From contig NZ_JBELZM010000018.1 of NCBI RefSeq assembly GCF_040273735.1, positions 1-64,000 on the forward strand: 64,000 bases of DNA, read 5' to 3'. Position 1 is the first letter of the stretch; each line of letters starts with the position of its first letter. Shown piece by piece: positions 1 through 9,416 of this stretch. The notes under the pieces were generated by a model, which saw only the letters and a program-made list of their open reading frames with translations, was not told the origin of the DNA and did no database searches. The position numbers and the translations under genes are program-made. Origin of the DNA: Solibacillus sp040273735 (GTDB taxonomy: Bacteria > Bacillota > Bacilli > Bacillales_A > Planococcaceae).

Positions 1-1
1 A

Positions 2-649
2 ATTGGTTCAGAAAGTGGGGAAATATTTGCTTATGAGGCTTTGCTACGTACTACCCCCATTATAAATCAAAAAATTATTTTTAATTACGGTAGGGATGAA
101 GGAAATTTATTTAAGTATGATTCTGCAGCTATCTCAAATGCAATAAAAGAATTTCCTTATTCCTACTTTGAGAAGTATATCCTCTTTTTAAATGTGTACC
201 CTTCTTCTATAGTTCACCCAAATTTTAAAGATTTCATTGAAAACTTATTACATAACTATCCAAAGATAAAAAATAGGATAGTTTTTGAACTAAATGAAGA
301 TAGTTGTGAAAAGCATTTCTGGAAAGAGGAATTTTTTTCAGAAGGTTTACAGTGGTTGAAATATATGGGTTTTAAAATTGCTTTTGATGACGTTACGTTT
401 ACTCATTTTTCTTTAGACTTTATAGAGAATTATAAACCTGATTTTTTAAAGTTAGACCGTTCATGTTCTGAAAATTTATCAGCATTAATAGAAAAACAAA
501 TTACTATAATGCATTTTATTTCTAAGATGAAGAGAAATATATACGTTGTTCTTGAGGGAATTGAGACAAAGAAAGATTTTCAAACTGCAAAAGAAATTGG
601 AGTACCTTATTTACAGGGTTATTATATTTCCAAACCTCATCGAATATAG
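2..649 (+). CDS. EAL-domain c-di-GMP phosphodiesterase, 5' end outside window
   Basis: The frame is already open at base 2, so the gene begins upstream; the TTG at 41 is only the Leu of the EAL motif. The visible part is almost a whole EAL domain: E-A-L-L-R at 35-49, a conserved Asn in FLNVYP, Glu in FELNED, the D-D pair in AFDDVT, Lys in FLKLDR, Glu in LEGIET and the late LQGYY motif. EAL domains hydrolyse c-di-GMP to pGpG with two metal ions, and all usual metal and catalytic residues seem present, so activity is likely. The Asp pair is followed by V-T where many active enzymes have F-G. Any sensory, GGDEF or membrane part would lie outside the window. Confidence 0.9.
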   Translation: MGSESGEIFAYEALLRTTPIINQKIIFNYGRDEGNLFKYDSAAISNAIKEFPYSYFEKYILFLNVYPSSIVHPNFKDFIENLLHNYPKIKNRIVFELNEDSCEKHFWKEEFFSEGLQWLKYMGFKIAFDDVTFTHFSLDFIENYKPDFLKLDRSCSENLSALIEKQITIMHFISKMKRNIYVVLEGIETKKDFQTAKEIGVPYLQGYYISKPHRI

Positions 650-696
650 CTAAAATATAATTAAGAAATAATTATAATAGAGAAGGTAGTGGGTAA

Positions 697-834
697 TTTG
701 TTATCTTAAGTACTGAGAGCAATTTAAGTATTGCAGCAGGTACAAGTGAACAAACAATTGTAACATTACAAGCGTTGACAAACTTAGCCGAAGTGTTAAA
801 CACTTTAGTTTCGCAATTCAAAACTCACAAATAA
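697..834 (+). pseudogene. Short C-terminal protein remnant, family unknown
   Basis: An open frame of about 45 codons ends with TAA at 832-834 and reads like the tail of a protein (TSEQTIVTLQALTNLAEVLN, then TLVSQFKTHK). A stop at 694-696 precedes it and there is no in-frame ATG, GTG or TTG, so it cannot be an intact gene. It lies directly before a strong terminator, as the end of a gene would. I do not recognise the family. Confidence 0.35.
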
Positions 835-843
835 AAGTACCTT

Positions 844-873
844 ACTCCCCCATTCTTTCTTTGGGGGTTTATT
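844..873 (+). terminator. Rho-independent terminator
   Basis: CCCCC at 847-851 pairs with GGGGG at 863-867, followed by TTTATTAT. It follows the remnant above and faces the end of the convergent gene at 959-2059. Confidence 0.7.
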
Positions 874-958
874 ATCTACTTTTAACCTTTTTTCAATTTC
901 TTATAATTCTTTATTTTTGAGGCAACACACTGATAAGCGATAGCCCACATTCTTTAAT

Positions 959-2059
959 TTATAATGAAAAAGTTGAGGCTGGGAGTTCATCAATTCTCAA
1001 ACGAAGTAAACTATAGGGTTTTATGCGCAGGTCTCTTCCATAATGAAATCTTGGCTGCCTGTGTAATTGATTTACGATGACATATAAAAATTGATCGGGG
1101 CCAATCGAAAAAGTATCCGGCCATAAAATTCTCGGATCATGAGCAATGGTTTCCATTTCACCATTCGGTAATATCTTTCTAATACTGTTGTTTTCATAAT
1201 CTCCCGCATAAACCGTTCCTTTTTCACCGGTAATCATTCCATCAGACGCACCTTTTTCCCCCCAATACTGCACATATTGGGATAAATTCATGTCCAATAT
1301 GCTTCTGTCTCTTAATGTTTCTGTTGAAATTGAGAACAGTTGACGGCTTGTTAGTGGAGCATAAAATAAAACCTTTCCATTAGGAGAAATCGCTAAACTA
1401 TCCGAAGCCATTCTAAATGGGAAAGTCGTTCCATCTGGATTTCGATTCATTAAAATTTCCCCTTCTACTTTCGGTAAAAAATAGGGATCAGGTGAAGTTG
1501 ATACTGCTCCATTTAATCTTCTAAACGCAATACCATTATCTAAATCCAGAACGATAATAGCCCCTGGTCCTCTTGAAGACGAATCCGTTATATATGCATA
1601 CCCTGCTCTTCCAACTCGAAAATCCAAACGAACATCATTCAGATAAGTTGTTGGTAAGACAACATCCTCTGTAAAAGTATATATTCTCTTTATTGTATTC
1701 GTACTTAAATCAACAGCTACTAATTTTGCTCCCCCTTGAATAGGTTCAGAAAAATATGGAGCCCCTGTATCCAGTACCCAAAGTGTTCCTCTTCCATCAG
1801 CAACTATGCTTTGGACACTTACGAAAGACAATGCAATATTACCCGTATTATTCAAATTAGTTTCTAAATTGGGATAAGGCTTCAATTGACCGTCCACAAT
1901 TTCCGCCACAGTAAATTGAACTTCATCTCCCCATTTCGGAAAGCAAACAAAAATACGACCGGTTTCGGAAACGCTGACACCTGTAGGCATAGCCCCATAA
2001 AAAGCATGCACCAGTTCAAATTGCCCAAAATATTTTTCCATAGGTAACATAGGTTGCAC
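959..2059 (-). CDS. Major royal jelly protein / yellow-family beta-propeller protein
   Basis: This 366-residue protein resembles the MRJP/yellow family (L-dopachrome tautomerase-related proteins in bacteria): repeated beta-propeller blades with GTLWVLDTG, a Y-L-N-D-V-R-D-like segment, YITDSSSRGPGAIIVLDLD, and a SDSLAISPNG blade. No signal peptide is visible, so it is probably cytoplasmic, unlike many secreted relatives. The start is GTG at 2059, five bases after AGGAGG; an ATG three codons later is too far from it. It stands alone between terminator-like DNA and the germination operon. The substrate is unknown; a lactonase- or SMP30-like activity is possible from the fold only. Confidence 0.8.
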   Translation of the reverse strand: MQPMLPMEKYFGQFELVHAFYGAMPTGVSVSETGRIFVCFPKWGDEVQFTVAEIVDGQLKPYPNLETNLNNTGNIALSFVSVQSIVADGRGTLWVLDTGAPYFSEPIQGGAKLVAVDLSTNTIKRIYTFTEDVVLPTTYLNDVRLDFRVGRAGYAYITDSSSRGPGAIIVLDLDNGIAFRRLNGAVSTSPDPYFLPKVEGEILMNRNPDGTTFPFRMASDSLAISPNGKVLFYAPLTSRQLFSISTETLRDRSILDMNLSQYVQYWGEKGASDGMITGEKGTVYAGDYENNSIRKILPNGEMETIAHDPRILWPDTFSIGPDQFLYVIVNQLHRQPRFHYGRDLRIKPYSLLRLRIDELPASTFSL

Positions 2060-2264
2060 GATATCCTCCTTATCAAATTCTATCGGATATGAATATATAT
2101 GATAAAAAAATATTTATTGTGCAAGTTCTTTATACATTTTTATACCCTAATGGATGCTACAGCTTTTAACCCCTCTTTATTAAAAATGTTGGTCAAATAA
2201 CCCTAGTATAAAAATATTTAAGGCTAAGCGAGTTTCTTCTGTAACAATTTGACTGAAAAATTTA

Positions 2265-2489
2265 CTATCCTTTCTTACTTCTTTTTATAAGAAATAAACG
2301 AATTGAATAGAATGCCCAGATAATTATAAGAAGATAAAAAATAATAATTTCAGTTACCTCCATTACCAAAAAAGGATTTACGGCATTCTTAATTGAAGTT
2401 TTTAAGTCAAATCCTAAAAGTCTGTCCATACCTATAGAAAAGCATGATAATAATACCAACATCAAAATAGAAATACCGAGGATTTTCAA
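2265..2489 (-). CDS. Small two-helix membrane protein at end of ger operon
   Basis: This 74-residue protein has two hydrophobic segments (about residues 2-20 and 42-67) and a basic C-terminal tail ending RSKKG. It starts with TTG at 2489, after a GGAGCGTGAT site, and lies 36 bases behind gerB on the same strand. I recognise no named family. Small membrane proteins encoded next to receptor genes (GerD-like or the short D subunits of some ger operons) modulate receptor function, so a receptor-accessory role is inferred from position. The first helix contains LLSC, which is not a convincing lipobox. Confidence 0.6.
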   Translation of the reverse strand: MKILGISILMLVLLSCFSIGMDRLLGFDLKTSIKNAVNPFLVMEVTEIIIFYLLIIIWAFYSIRLFLIKRSKKG

Positions 2490-2525
2490 TTTTTATCACG
2501 CTCCATAAGCGAAATTCTCATTAAT

Positions 2526-3638
2526 TCAATTAACAATACGTTTGCGTTGCTTTTTCCTATTCTTAAAAAAAGCAATAATAAGTAGGAGACCAGGAATAAT
2601 TACTTGAAAAGGGAGATGCACATACAATGGGACAATCTGCAGTCCTTCATAAACATGTTCTGAAAAATTGCTGGCAATGGTAATAGACAAAACTAAAAGG
2701 AGCAACCCCAACGGATACGCCAATTTAGCAGAATCTTTGATATTGAATAGATTTGCAGTGCCTGCCAAGGTAGCATAGAAATACAGACTGATTTTGAAGA
2801 AGCCTCCGATTACCGTAGAAAGCATAAAAGCAATATCCAGCCGTTGTAAAAAACCTGCAACTTCAATGGTTTGTATAGTTGAAAGAAGGGGGAAATGTGA
2901 ACGAGAAATGAGGTTTACACCGAGTACACTGATATTCATAGCCATGATTAGCGCTATGATCAGTCCACTCAGCCCAATTCCGAGTAAACCGGTCTTCATC
3001 GTCTTTGATTTTTGCTTCAAGTAAGGCAAAATCATAGCAAATACAATGACTTCTCCAAAAGGAAAAAAAAGCGTTTGAGTAAATGCCGTTTTTAAGACCG
3101 GCTTTAATCCATCTTCGAGCAATGGTTCTAGGTTTGATACTTCAATAATACCTGAAATAGTAATTAAAATTGCGCCACTAATGCCAATCAACAACATGAT
3201 TATAATTAGTAGTTCTCCTGTTCTTGCAATAACCTCTATTCCTTTACGAATTGTATACACAACCACTAATACCATCAATACATTCATGACAAATAATGGA
3301 GTTTGTGGATAGAAGACAATGATTAGCATTTCTCCAAAATCCCTAAGAACTCTTGCCGCAATATACATAAAGTAAAGAACATAAAAGAAGGCCAGAACCT
3401 TCCCTAAAAAGCTGCCTAATATTTTCTGTATATATTCTGTAAGCGGAATTTCGGGATAAAATGAATAAAGGCTATGATAAATCCAAAATAAACAACAGCC
3501 GCCTGCCAACCCAATCAAAACAGCCAGCCATGCATCCTGTTTCGCTTCAATAGCAAGAGGAACTAAGATGGCTGTGCCAATTTCAAATAAGAATATGAGT
3601 ACTAAAAGTTGGTATGCACTAATTTTTGCCTTTTCCAA
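2526..3638 (-). CDS. GerB-family spore germination permease (GerAB/GerBB type)
   Basis: This 370-residue protein has about ten transmembrane helices and the architecture of the spore germination permease family, related to APC amino-acid transporters: an N-terminal segment AYQLLVLIFLFEIGTAILVP, a central FFPFGEVIVFAMILPYLK, and a basic C-terminus. GerB subunits bind the germinant in the inner spore membrane. The start is TTG at 3638 behind GGGGTGA. It lies 22 bases downstream of gerC, so gerA-gerC-gerB form one operon. The germinant cannot be read from the sequence. Confidence 0.93.
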   Translation of the reverse strand: MEKAKISAYQLLVLIFLFEIGTAILVPLAIEAKQDAWLAVLIGLAGGCCLFWIYHSLYSFYPEIPLTEYIQKILGSFLGKVLAFFYVLYFMYIAARVLRDFGEMLIIVFYPQTPLFVMNVLMVLVVVYTIRKGIEVIARTGELLIIIMLLIGISGAILITISGIIEVSNLEPLLEDGLKPVLKTAFTQTLFFPFGEVIVFAMILPYLKQKSKTMKTGLLGIGLSGLIIALIMAMNISVLGVNLISRSHFPLLSTIQTIEVAGFLQRLDIAFMLSTVIGGFFKISLYFYATLAGTANLFNIKDSAKLAYPLGLLLLVLSITIASNFSEHVYEGLQIVPLYVHLPFQVIIPGLLLIIAFFKNRKKQRKRIVN

Positions 3639-3660
3639 TAAATCACCCCTATTTCAGTGC

Positions 3661-4878
3661 TTAATCCTTCAAATCCGAAAAAAAAGAATTAGATCTTAGA
3701 CCGGTCCGTCGTATAAAAGCTTCAACTTTGACCTGTACGTTTAAGTCTGGAAAGTAATTATTATTCCAATCATTTTTCAGTGTTTTCCACTTTTCAGGGT
3801 CAGAACGATGAACTACTTCGCCAAATCCAAATATATCTGTCTTATTTTGTTGTGTACGCTTAACCGTATCTTCTAACTGTGTCTTTATTTTTTTCTCCAG
3901 TTCTTTTTCTAACTCCAATATAACTTTCGGATCCTTCAGGTCAATAGATGTCCTTACTTCACGAATATCACCTTCAGCACGTACATTAATCCTAATGCTT
4001 GGGATGTCGTTTTTTGTATCAGCAGAAACCTTCGTCTTTTGCCGAAAAACATTGTAAACAATAGCATTTTTCTTTTCGTCCCTGTCCAGTTCGACATCAG
4101 TTCCTTTAATTTTATCCAGTATCCAGATTACCCCTTTGGCCATATCCTCTTGGTACCAGTCAATCAACTTCCCTTCTTTGAAAATGGCCAACCCATCTGC
4201 TTCCAAAGTGGTATCGAGTTCAGATTGTTGGACATTCTCCATTTTTTTCCCCTGTTCAATATCTCCATTCATACTAAAACCACTGATCACCGGTTCTTTT
4301 CCTTCGGAGGTAAGTGTCTTAATAACATCTTGAAGAGTCATTTCCACATTTGTACCCCTAAGTTTTTCAGTTACTTCCAAAGTTCCGTTCACTTTTTCAG
4401 CTGGAATCTTATCGACCGCTGTCAAAGATTTAAGCAAATCTCCCGCTTTTGTATTATGAGCAATCACAATCCTTGCTGTAGAACGGATTTCCGGCTCGCG
4501 TTCAAAGGCATCTAAAACATTTTCCAGTCCATCTTCTCGTACCACCTCTTCACTCAATACAATTAAATTTGCATGAGCATGATACAGCTTTCGGGAAATT
4601 TTGGCTGATGCTTTGAAATGGGCTTCAAGTACACTTTCTCCTGTTGCAGAGTAAACTGTAACTGCAGGACTTTGCCCAGCTCCTCCCCCTTGTAGTCCCC
4701 CCGCCACATTCATTGGATTGATCAATTGAATCGTCTTGGTATATTGCCCCTCTTCATTTTTATCAATAGATGTGGCAGAAATGATTGCCAGTTCATTTAA
4801 CTCGTTCTGACTCCAACATCCCGTTAGGAATAGGGTAGTTACCATTATTAAGTATAGAGAAATCAATTTACGACTCAT
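3661..4878 (-). CDS. Ger(x)C-family spore germination lipoprotein
   Basis: This is the lipoprotein subunit of a germinant receptor. The N-terminus MSRKLISLYLIMVTTLFL is followed by the lipobox T-G-C-W, then the Ger(x)C domain (NELAIISATSIDKNE, later KIKGTDVELD and the C-terminal WNNNYFPDLNVQVKVEAFIR). A longer frame starts at 4896, but AAGGAG at 4885-4890 sits six bases before the ATG at 4878, which also puts the signal peptide at the very N-terminus. It abuts gerA with a one-base gap, suggesting translational coupling. The lipoprotein should be anchored on the outer face of the inner spore membrane. Confidence 0.93.
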   Translation of the reverse strand: MSRKLISLYLIMVTTLFLTGCWSQNELNELAIISATSIDKNEEGQYTKTIQLINPMNVAGGLQGGGAGQSPAVTVYSATGESVLEAHFKASAKISRKLYHAHANLIVLSEEVVREDGLENVLDAFEREPEIRSTARIVIAHNTKAGDLLKSLTAVDKIPAEKVNGTLEVTEKLRGTNVEMTLQDVIKTLTSEGKEPVISGFSMNGDIEQGKKMENVQQSELDTTLEADGLAIFKEGKLIDWYQEDMAKGVIWILDKIKGTDVELDRDEKKNAIVYNVFRQKTKVSADTKNDIPSIRINVRAEGDIREVRTSIDLKDPKVILELEKELEKKIKTQLEDTVKRTQQNKTDIFGFGEVVHRSDPEKWKTLKNDWNNNYFPDLNVQVKVEAFIRRTGLRSNSFFSDLKD

Positions 4879-4879
4879 T

Positions 4880-6505
4880 TCAATCTCCTTTATCATAGTC
4901 AGAATTCTTCATAGTACGAGGTCCTGGAGGGTGTGGTTTCTGATTTTCTCCTTGTCCGTCCTTATTTCTGCCACTAATCAACTTTGGTCTTTTCTTGTAA
5001 TCCCAAAGTTGTCGTCGGACAATGGTATCCCCAGCTTCTTCCTTAATGAACGGAGCAAGAGGTGTCATATATGGAACACCGAATGAACGTAAGCTGGATA
5101 AGTGAACAACAAGAATGATAAACGCCAGAATCATTCCGTAAAAACCAAATGTTGCTGCGCTGAGCATAAACATAAATCTAACCAAACGTGCAGATATAGC
5201 AACCGCATAGGAAGGGGTCGCGAAACTGGCAATCGCAGTCATGGAGACAACAATGACCATGACTGGTGAGACAATGCCTGCCTGAATTGCTGCTTGTCCA
5301 ATGACAAGCGCCCCTACGATGGAAATTGTTGAACCAATCGCTTTAGGCATTCGGATGCCTGCTTCTCTTAAAATTTCAAACGTAATTTCCATGATGAGTG
5401 CTTCGATAAATGCAGGAAAAGGAACAGATTCCCGCTGTGCAGCAATAATGACGGCCAATTTTGTTGGAATCATCTCCTGGTGAAAGGTTGTCGCAGCGAT
5501 ATAGACTGCAGGCCCAACAAGGGATATAAAGAAAATGATCGTACGTAATAAACGAATGGCTGATGAAATGTCAAAACGTTCATAGTAATCCTCAACCGAT
5601 TGAAAGAAGTCAATAAATAAGGCTGGAACCATCAGTACAAAAGGAGTCCCATTTACGAATATGGCAATCCTTCCTTCAAGAAGATTACCTGCCACTCCAT
5701 CGGGCCTCTCTGTATGATGTATAGTGGGGAAAGTCGTATTTGTCTGATCTTCAATAAGCTGTTCAATAAAACCGGATTCTAAGACGCCATCGATTTCAAT
5801 TCTTTTTAAACGTTTACGTACTTCTTCAATGATTTCATTCTTTGCTATTCCATTTATATACATGATGGAAACATCTGTTTTCGTCATTTTGCCAATCTTC
5901 ATGGATTCGATCCACAAATCTGGCGAATTGATAATCCGACGCACCAGCGCAATATTAGTCTCAATAGATTCGTTAAACGCTTCTTTCGAACCACGAATCG
6001 AGACATTGGTAGTCGACTCTTGAATGGAACGTCTTTCCCCACCTTGAGTGCTGACACTTAGCGCTGCGTTACTGCCCTCCATAAATATAATCGTATTTCC
6101 TGACATCAATTCTGTGAATAGTTCCTCCCAGTCCCTTGATTTTTTTATTCCACCGACAGCTACAACATCTTCGGCAATCATATCGATTACCTCCTGTTGA
6201 GGATTCTGTTCTTGGGAAGCAGGATTATCAATCATCGCTTCTATTAAAAAGTCGTTAACAGTTTGATTATCTACCAGCCCTTTAACATATACAATTTTCG
6301 TTTTAACCTTAGGAAACTTCCCCAGTTTAACCGGTCTGATTACAATATCTGAACTATTTCCTGTTCTTTTTTTAACGATTTCTACATTCACGAACAATGA
6401 GGTATCGATGTTATTCGACGATTTATCTGTAGATTCAGTAGGGCTATTTCCTTGCTGATTTTTACTATTCTTCATTTCCTTTTTCCCTTTAAAAAATGAA
6501 AACAT
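4880..6505 (-). CDS. GerA-family spore germination receptor subunit
   Basis: First gene of the receptor operon, 541 residues. The N-terminal half is a soluble domain of the GerA type (VYVKGLVDNQTVNDFLIEA, and a GNTIIFMEGSNAALSV region). The C-terminal half carries four to six transmembrane helices, with the conserved FPAFIEALIMEITFEILREA and RMPKAIG motifs. GerA subunits oligomerise and act as germinant-gated ion channels in the inner spore membrane. The tail is basic and proline-rich. Expression in the forespore under sigma-G would be expected from the family, but I cannot point to a secure promoter. Confidence 0.95.
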   Translation of the reverse strand: MFSFFKGKKEMKNSKNQQGNSPTESTDKSSNNIDTSLFVNVEIVKKRTGNSSDIVIRPVKLGKFPKVKTKIVYVKGLVDNQTVNDFLIEAMIDNPASQEQNPQQEVIDMIAEDVVAVGGIKKSRDWEELFTELMSGNTIIFMEGSNAALSVSTQGGERRSIQESTTNVSIRGSKEAFNESIETNIALVRRIINSPDLWIESMKIGKMTKTDVSIMYINGIAKNEIIEEVRKRLKRIEIDGVLESGFIEQLIEDQTNTTFPTIHHTERPDGVAGNLLEGRIAIFVNGTPFVLMVPALFIDFFQSVEDYYERFDISSAIRLLRTIIFFISLVGPAVYIAATTFHQEMIPTKLAVIIAAQRESVPFPAFIEALIMEITFEILREAGIRMPKAIGSTISIVGALVIGQAAIQAGIVSPVMVIVVSMTAIASFATPSYAVAISARLVRFMFMLSAATFGFYGMILAFIILVVHLSSLRSFGVPYMTPLAPFIKEEAGDTIVRRQLWDYKKRPKLISGRNKDGQGENQKPHPPGPRTMKNSDYDKGD

Positions 6506-6900
6506 GGCACCGATACCTTTCTTTGCTTTTCTACAGTTATTTCAATCATAGGGCCCTTTTATACAAAATTTTCTATCATTCCATATAGATTTAGGAGTAC
6601 GTGGTGCATTTTATGTAGGATTTGAGGTTAAGTATTTCAAAATATCACATTAATGCATTAATGGATGGTGAAGACTAATTATCTGCTAATCCTATATTTC
6701 AATAACTAAGGCGCAATCCATTCATAATTAGTTCCTTCTCTAACCAAGGGTTATGTACGTTAATAGCTTTTAAAGCAGATATAGTTTTTCTTTAGTATTT
6801 TCATTTCTAATCCAAAACCTAAATGTATATATAGATTTCTGCAGGGTAGACTTTAATCGTTGTAACTTTTTTTAAAAAAAATCTGGAGGTGCGACAAAAC
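6506..6900. other. Divergent intergenic region, ger operon / coat operon
   Basis: About 395 AT-rich bases between the divergent gerA and coat-protein genes. It must hold both promoters. I see no gene, no convincing sigma-G or sigma-K boxes and no strong hairpin. Confidence 0.6.
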
Positions 6901-7110
6901 GTGTTAGAGAAAAAATTAGCACTTCATGAAACAATGGAATTTCATGAAGTCATAAACTTTATGACAACTAGTTTACTTAAATCAAAGTTAAGCCAAGGTG
7001 TCGTCTTTGATGATGATTTAAGAGCCTTATTAGACAAAAATGTTAAGCTATCTACTCCAGCACTCACTGCCATGGTTAAGCTTTACTCTAAATCAGAATT
7101 AGAATATTAG
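6901..7110 (+). CDS. Small spore protein, YraG-like
   Basis: This acidic-basic protein of about 69 residues (LEKKLALHETMEFHEVINF) is the first gene of an operon with a CotF-family gene and an alcohol dehydrogenase. B. subtilis has the same order, yraG-yraF-adhB, and the name rests mainly on that order. A GTG at 6889 is possible but lies inside the Shine-Dalgarno GGAGGTG at 6885-6891; the GTG at 6901 is nine bases after it and is preferred. Probably a coat or core-associated spore protein; function unknown. Confidence 0.75.
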   Translation: MLEKKLALHETMEFHEVINFMTTSLLKSKLSQGVVFDDDLRALLDKNVKLSTPALTAMVKLYSKSELEY

Positions 7111-7122
7111 GAGGACAATTTT

Positions 7123-7485
7123 ATGCAAGACTATTTAGATCCTATAAATTCAGTTGGAATGCCTGAACTAACGGATTCAGGAGTTGCGCTTGAGTTTTTA
7201 CTTACTACCAAAACGGGTATTCGAAACCTTTCAATCGCCTTAACCGAAACAGCTTCCCCTGCACTCCAAAAAATCATGAGAACACAGCTAGATGTCATGA
7301 TTGATTTATATTTTGAAATTTCTGAACTCATGATGGAAAAAGAATGGCTGAAGCCTTTTAATCTTGAAGATCAAAAAGAACTGGATATTAAATCTGCAGA
7401 AAATGCGATTAATATTGCACAGTTGGAATTATTCCCTAAGAGCATGAACCGCAAAGGAATGTTCCCTACCCCACCAAAAAATTAA
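7123..7485 (+). CDS. CotF-family spore coat protein, YraF-like
   Basis: 120 residues, largely helical, with the typical CotF-family layout: an N-terminal ALEFLLTTKTGIRNLSIALT segment, then LDVMIDLYFEISELMMEKEW and a short proline-rich tail. The fold is a ferritin-like helical bundle lacking metal ligands in known members. It starts with ATG shortly after an AGGAGG site and follows the small upstream gene by 12 bases. Spore coat location is inferred from the family and operon. Confidence 0.85.
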   Translation: MQDYLDPINSVGMPELTDSGVALEFLLTTKTGIRNLSIALTETASPALQKIMRTQLDVMIDLYFEISELMMEKEWLKPFNLEDQKELDIKSAENAINIAQLELFPKSMNRKGMFPTPPKN

Positions 7486-7507
7486 CTAAAAAAGAGGGAT
7501 TTTTTAA

Positions 7508-8644
7508 ATGAAAGCTGTTACTTATCAAGGTGTTAAAAATGTTGAGGTTAAAGAAGTAAAAGACCCTAAAATAAAAAAAGCCGATGATATAATTGTCCGC
7601 CTAACAACAACGGCCATTTGCGGGTCAGACTTGCATTTGATTCATGGAATGATTCCAAATCTTGGACAAGATTATGTCATTGGCCATGAACCGATGGGAA
7701 TTGTAGAAGAAGTCGGCAAGGATGTGACGAAGGTAAAAAAGGGTGACCGGGTTATCATTCCTTTTAATATCGCCTGTGGTCAATGCTGGTACTGCAATCA
7801 TGAGCTGGAAAGTCAATGTGATAATTCCAATGACAATGGTGAAATGGGCGCCTACTTTGGCTATTCAGACACTACAGGCGGTTTTCCGGGAGGACAGGCA
7901 GAGTATATGCGCGTTCCCTATGGCAATTTTCTCCCTTTTAAAATTCCGGAACAATCTGAAGTTCCTGATGAAAGTCTTGTTCTCCTAGCCGATGCTGCCT
8001 CTACTGCTTTTTGGAGTGTAGAGAATGCCGGTGTGAAAAAAGGAGATACGGTTGTAATTCTTGGCTGCGGACCTGTTGGGCTATTGGCACAAAAATTTGC
8101 TTGGTTGAAAGGTGCAGAAAGAGTAATCGCAGTTGACTACATCGCGTATCGTCTTAAACATGCAAAAAAGACAAATAACGTCGAAATCGTTAATTTTGAA
8201 GATCATCAAAATTGTGGTGAATATTTGAAGGAAATTACAAAGGGCGGTGCCGATGTTGTGATTGATTGTGTCGGGATGAGCGGAAAAATGACGCCTCTAG
8301 AATTCCTTGCTAGTGGAGTAAAACTGCAAAGTGGCGCTATGGGAGCGATAGTCACAGCCAGTCAAGCTGTACGTAAAGGTGGAACAATCCAAATTACTGG
8401 TGTTTATGGTGGGAGATATAATGCCTTCCCACTCGGCGATATATTCCAGCGCAATGTAGCCATACGTACTGGACAAGCACCAGTTGTTCATCTCATGCCG
8501 CATGTCTATAACTTAATTGCTGATGGTAAAGTGAATGCAGGTGATATCATCACACATGTCCTGCCCCTTGAAAAAGCAAAACACGCCTATGAAATATTCG
8601 ATACAAAACAAGAAGATTGCATTAAAGTAGTTTTAAAACCTTAA
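7508..8644 (+). CDS. adhB: Zinc-dependent alcohol dehydrogenase, AdhB-like
   Basis: A 378-residue medium-chain dehydrogenase. The catalytic zinc site is visible (CGSDLHLIHG, GHEPMGIVEE), the structural zinc motif has spaced cysteines (CGQCWYCNHELESQC), and the NAD site is GCGPVGLLA near residue 185. It oxidises an alcohol or reduces an aldehyde with NAD(H); the natural substrate is not evident. Gene order with two small coat-protein genes matches the B. subtilis adhB locus, so expression in sporulation or dormancy is plausible. A terminator follows closely. Confidence 0.93.
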   Translation: MKAVTYQGVKNVEVKEVKDPKIKKADDIIVRLTTTAICGSDLHLIHGMIPNLGQDYVIGHEPMGIVEEVGKDVTKVKKGDRVIIPFNIACGQCWYCNHELESQCDNSNDNGEMGAYFGYSDTTGGFPGGQAEYMRVPYGNFLPFKIPEQSEVPDESLVLLADAASTAFWSVENAGVKKGDTVVILGCGPVGLLAQKFAWLKGAERVIAVDYIAYRLKHAKKTNNVEIVNFEDHQNCGEYLKEITKGGADVVIDCVGMSGKMTPLEFLASGVKLQSGAMGAIVTASQAVRKGGTIQITGVYGGRYNAFPLGDIFQRNVAIRTGQAPVVHLMPHVYNLIADGKVNAGDIITHVLPLEKAKHAYEIFDTKQEDCIKVVLKP

Positions 8645-8652
8645 AATTAGTG

Positions 8653-8696
8653 GGAAGGTACTTTTGTCTCTGTTTTATTGCAAAAGTACTTTTCTT
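8653..8696 (+). terminator. Rho-independent terminator after adhB
   Basis: AGGTACTTTTG (8657 on) pairs with CAAAAGTACTT (8681-8691), followed by a T-rich stretch. It ends the coat/adhB operon. Confidence 0.8.
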
Positions 8697-8840
8697 TTCG
8701 GAAGAGCTCGAAAATTATCATAAATCACTTCATTACTGACACCCATACAAAACATTTATAATAGACATTGTTGTGACTATGCGCTTCTTTTTTATTGCGT
8801 TATTTTTTATCTTTACATTACTATTTAATTGAATAACATT

Positions 8841-9416
8841 TCAATTGATAACACTAAATCCTACCTGTGCTTCTATTTCATACTTTTCCTCTGGTTCCGT
8901 CTCCTCTGAAACTCTAATATAAAAATCTGCAATACCGTTTACGACATAATGTCCAGCAGGAAATTCTTTATCCATAACTCGTTTCATGAAAGCTTTATAT
9001 TCATTTTTGTCTTCGGAACTATATCCTCCACTTCCAACATATCCTTCTCGAAGTGGTTCCCCCTTAACTAATATCGTACTTATTAACGGCTCATTCATTC
9101 CATATTCAATTTCATAATTTCTCATAGTCTCAACCATTGGAAACGAAAATGGCGAAGCAGAATGGAAAATTTCAATTCCTCCTTTATCACCTGTATATTC
9201 CAGTTCTGCATATATTTTTACCGGCTCATTTTCAATATACTCTGCTTTTTCGGTTACAAGTCGATAGGTAAAATCCCCCTCAGTAACTTCGGCCTGTGTT
9301 TCCAGCTTATCTGTGTTGTACACCTCATTATCAAGCTCCTTGTCATTACTTTGTTGGCAACCAAATAAAATAATTGATATAAATACAAAAGATAAAATCG
9401 TTGTTATTTTTTTCAT
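8841..9416 (-). CDS. Secreted lipoprotein of unknown function
   Basis: 191 residues. The N-terminal MKKITTILSFVFISII is followed by the lipobox L-F-G-C-Q-Q, so the protein should be anchored outside the membrane. The rest looks like a beta-sandwich (EKAEYIENEPVKIYAELEY), reminiscent of BsuPI or Ig-like domains. A longer frame begins at 9455, but GGAGG at 9426-9430 lies nine bases before the ATG at 9416, which is the better start. It is a single gene with no functional neighbours. Confidence 0.75.
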   Translation of the reverse strand: MKKITTILSFVFISIILFGCQQSNDKELDNEVYNTDKLETQAEVTEGDFTYRLVTEKAEYIENEPVKIYAELEYTGDKGGIEIFHSASPFSFPMVETMRNYEIEYGMNEPLISTILVKGEPLREGYVGSGGYSSEDKNEYKAFMKRVMDKEFPAGHYVVNGIADFYIRVSEETEPEEKYEIEAQVGFSVIN

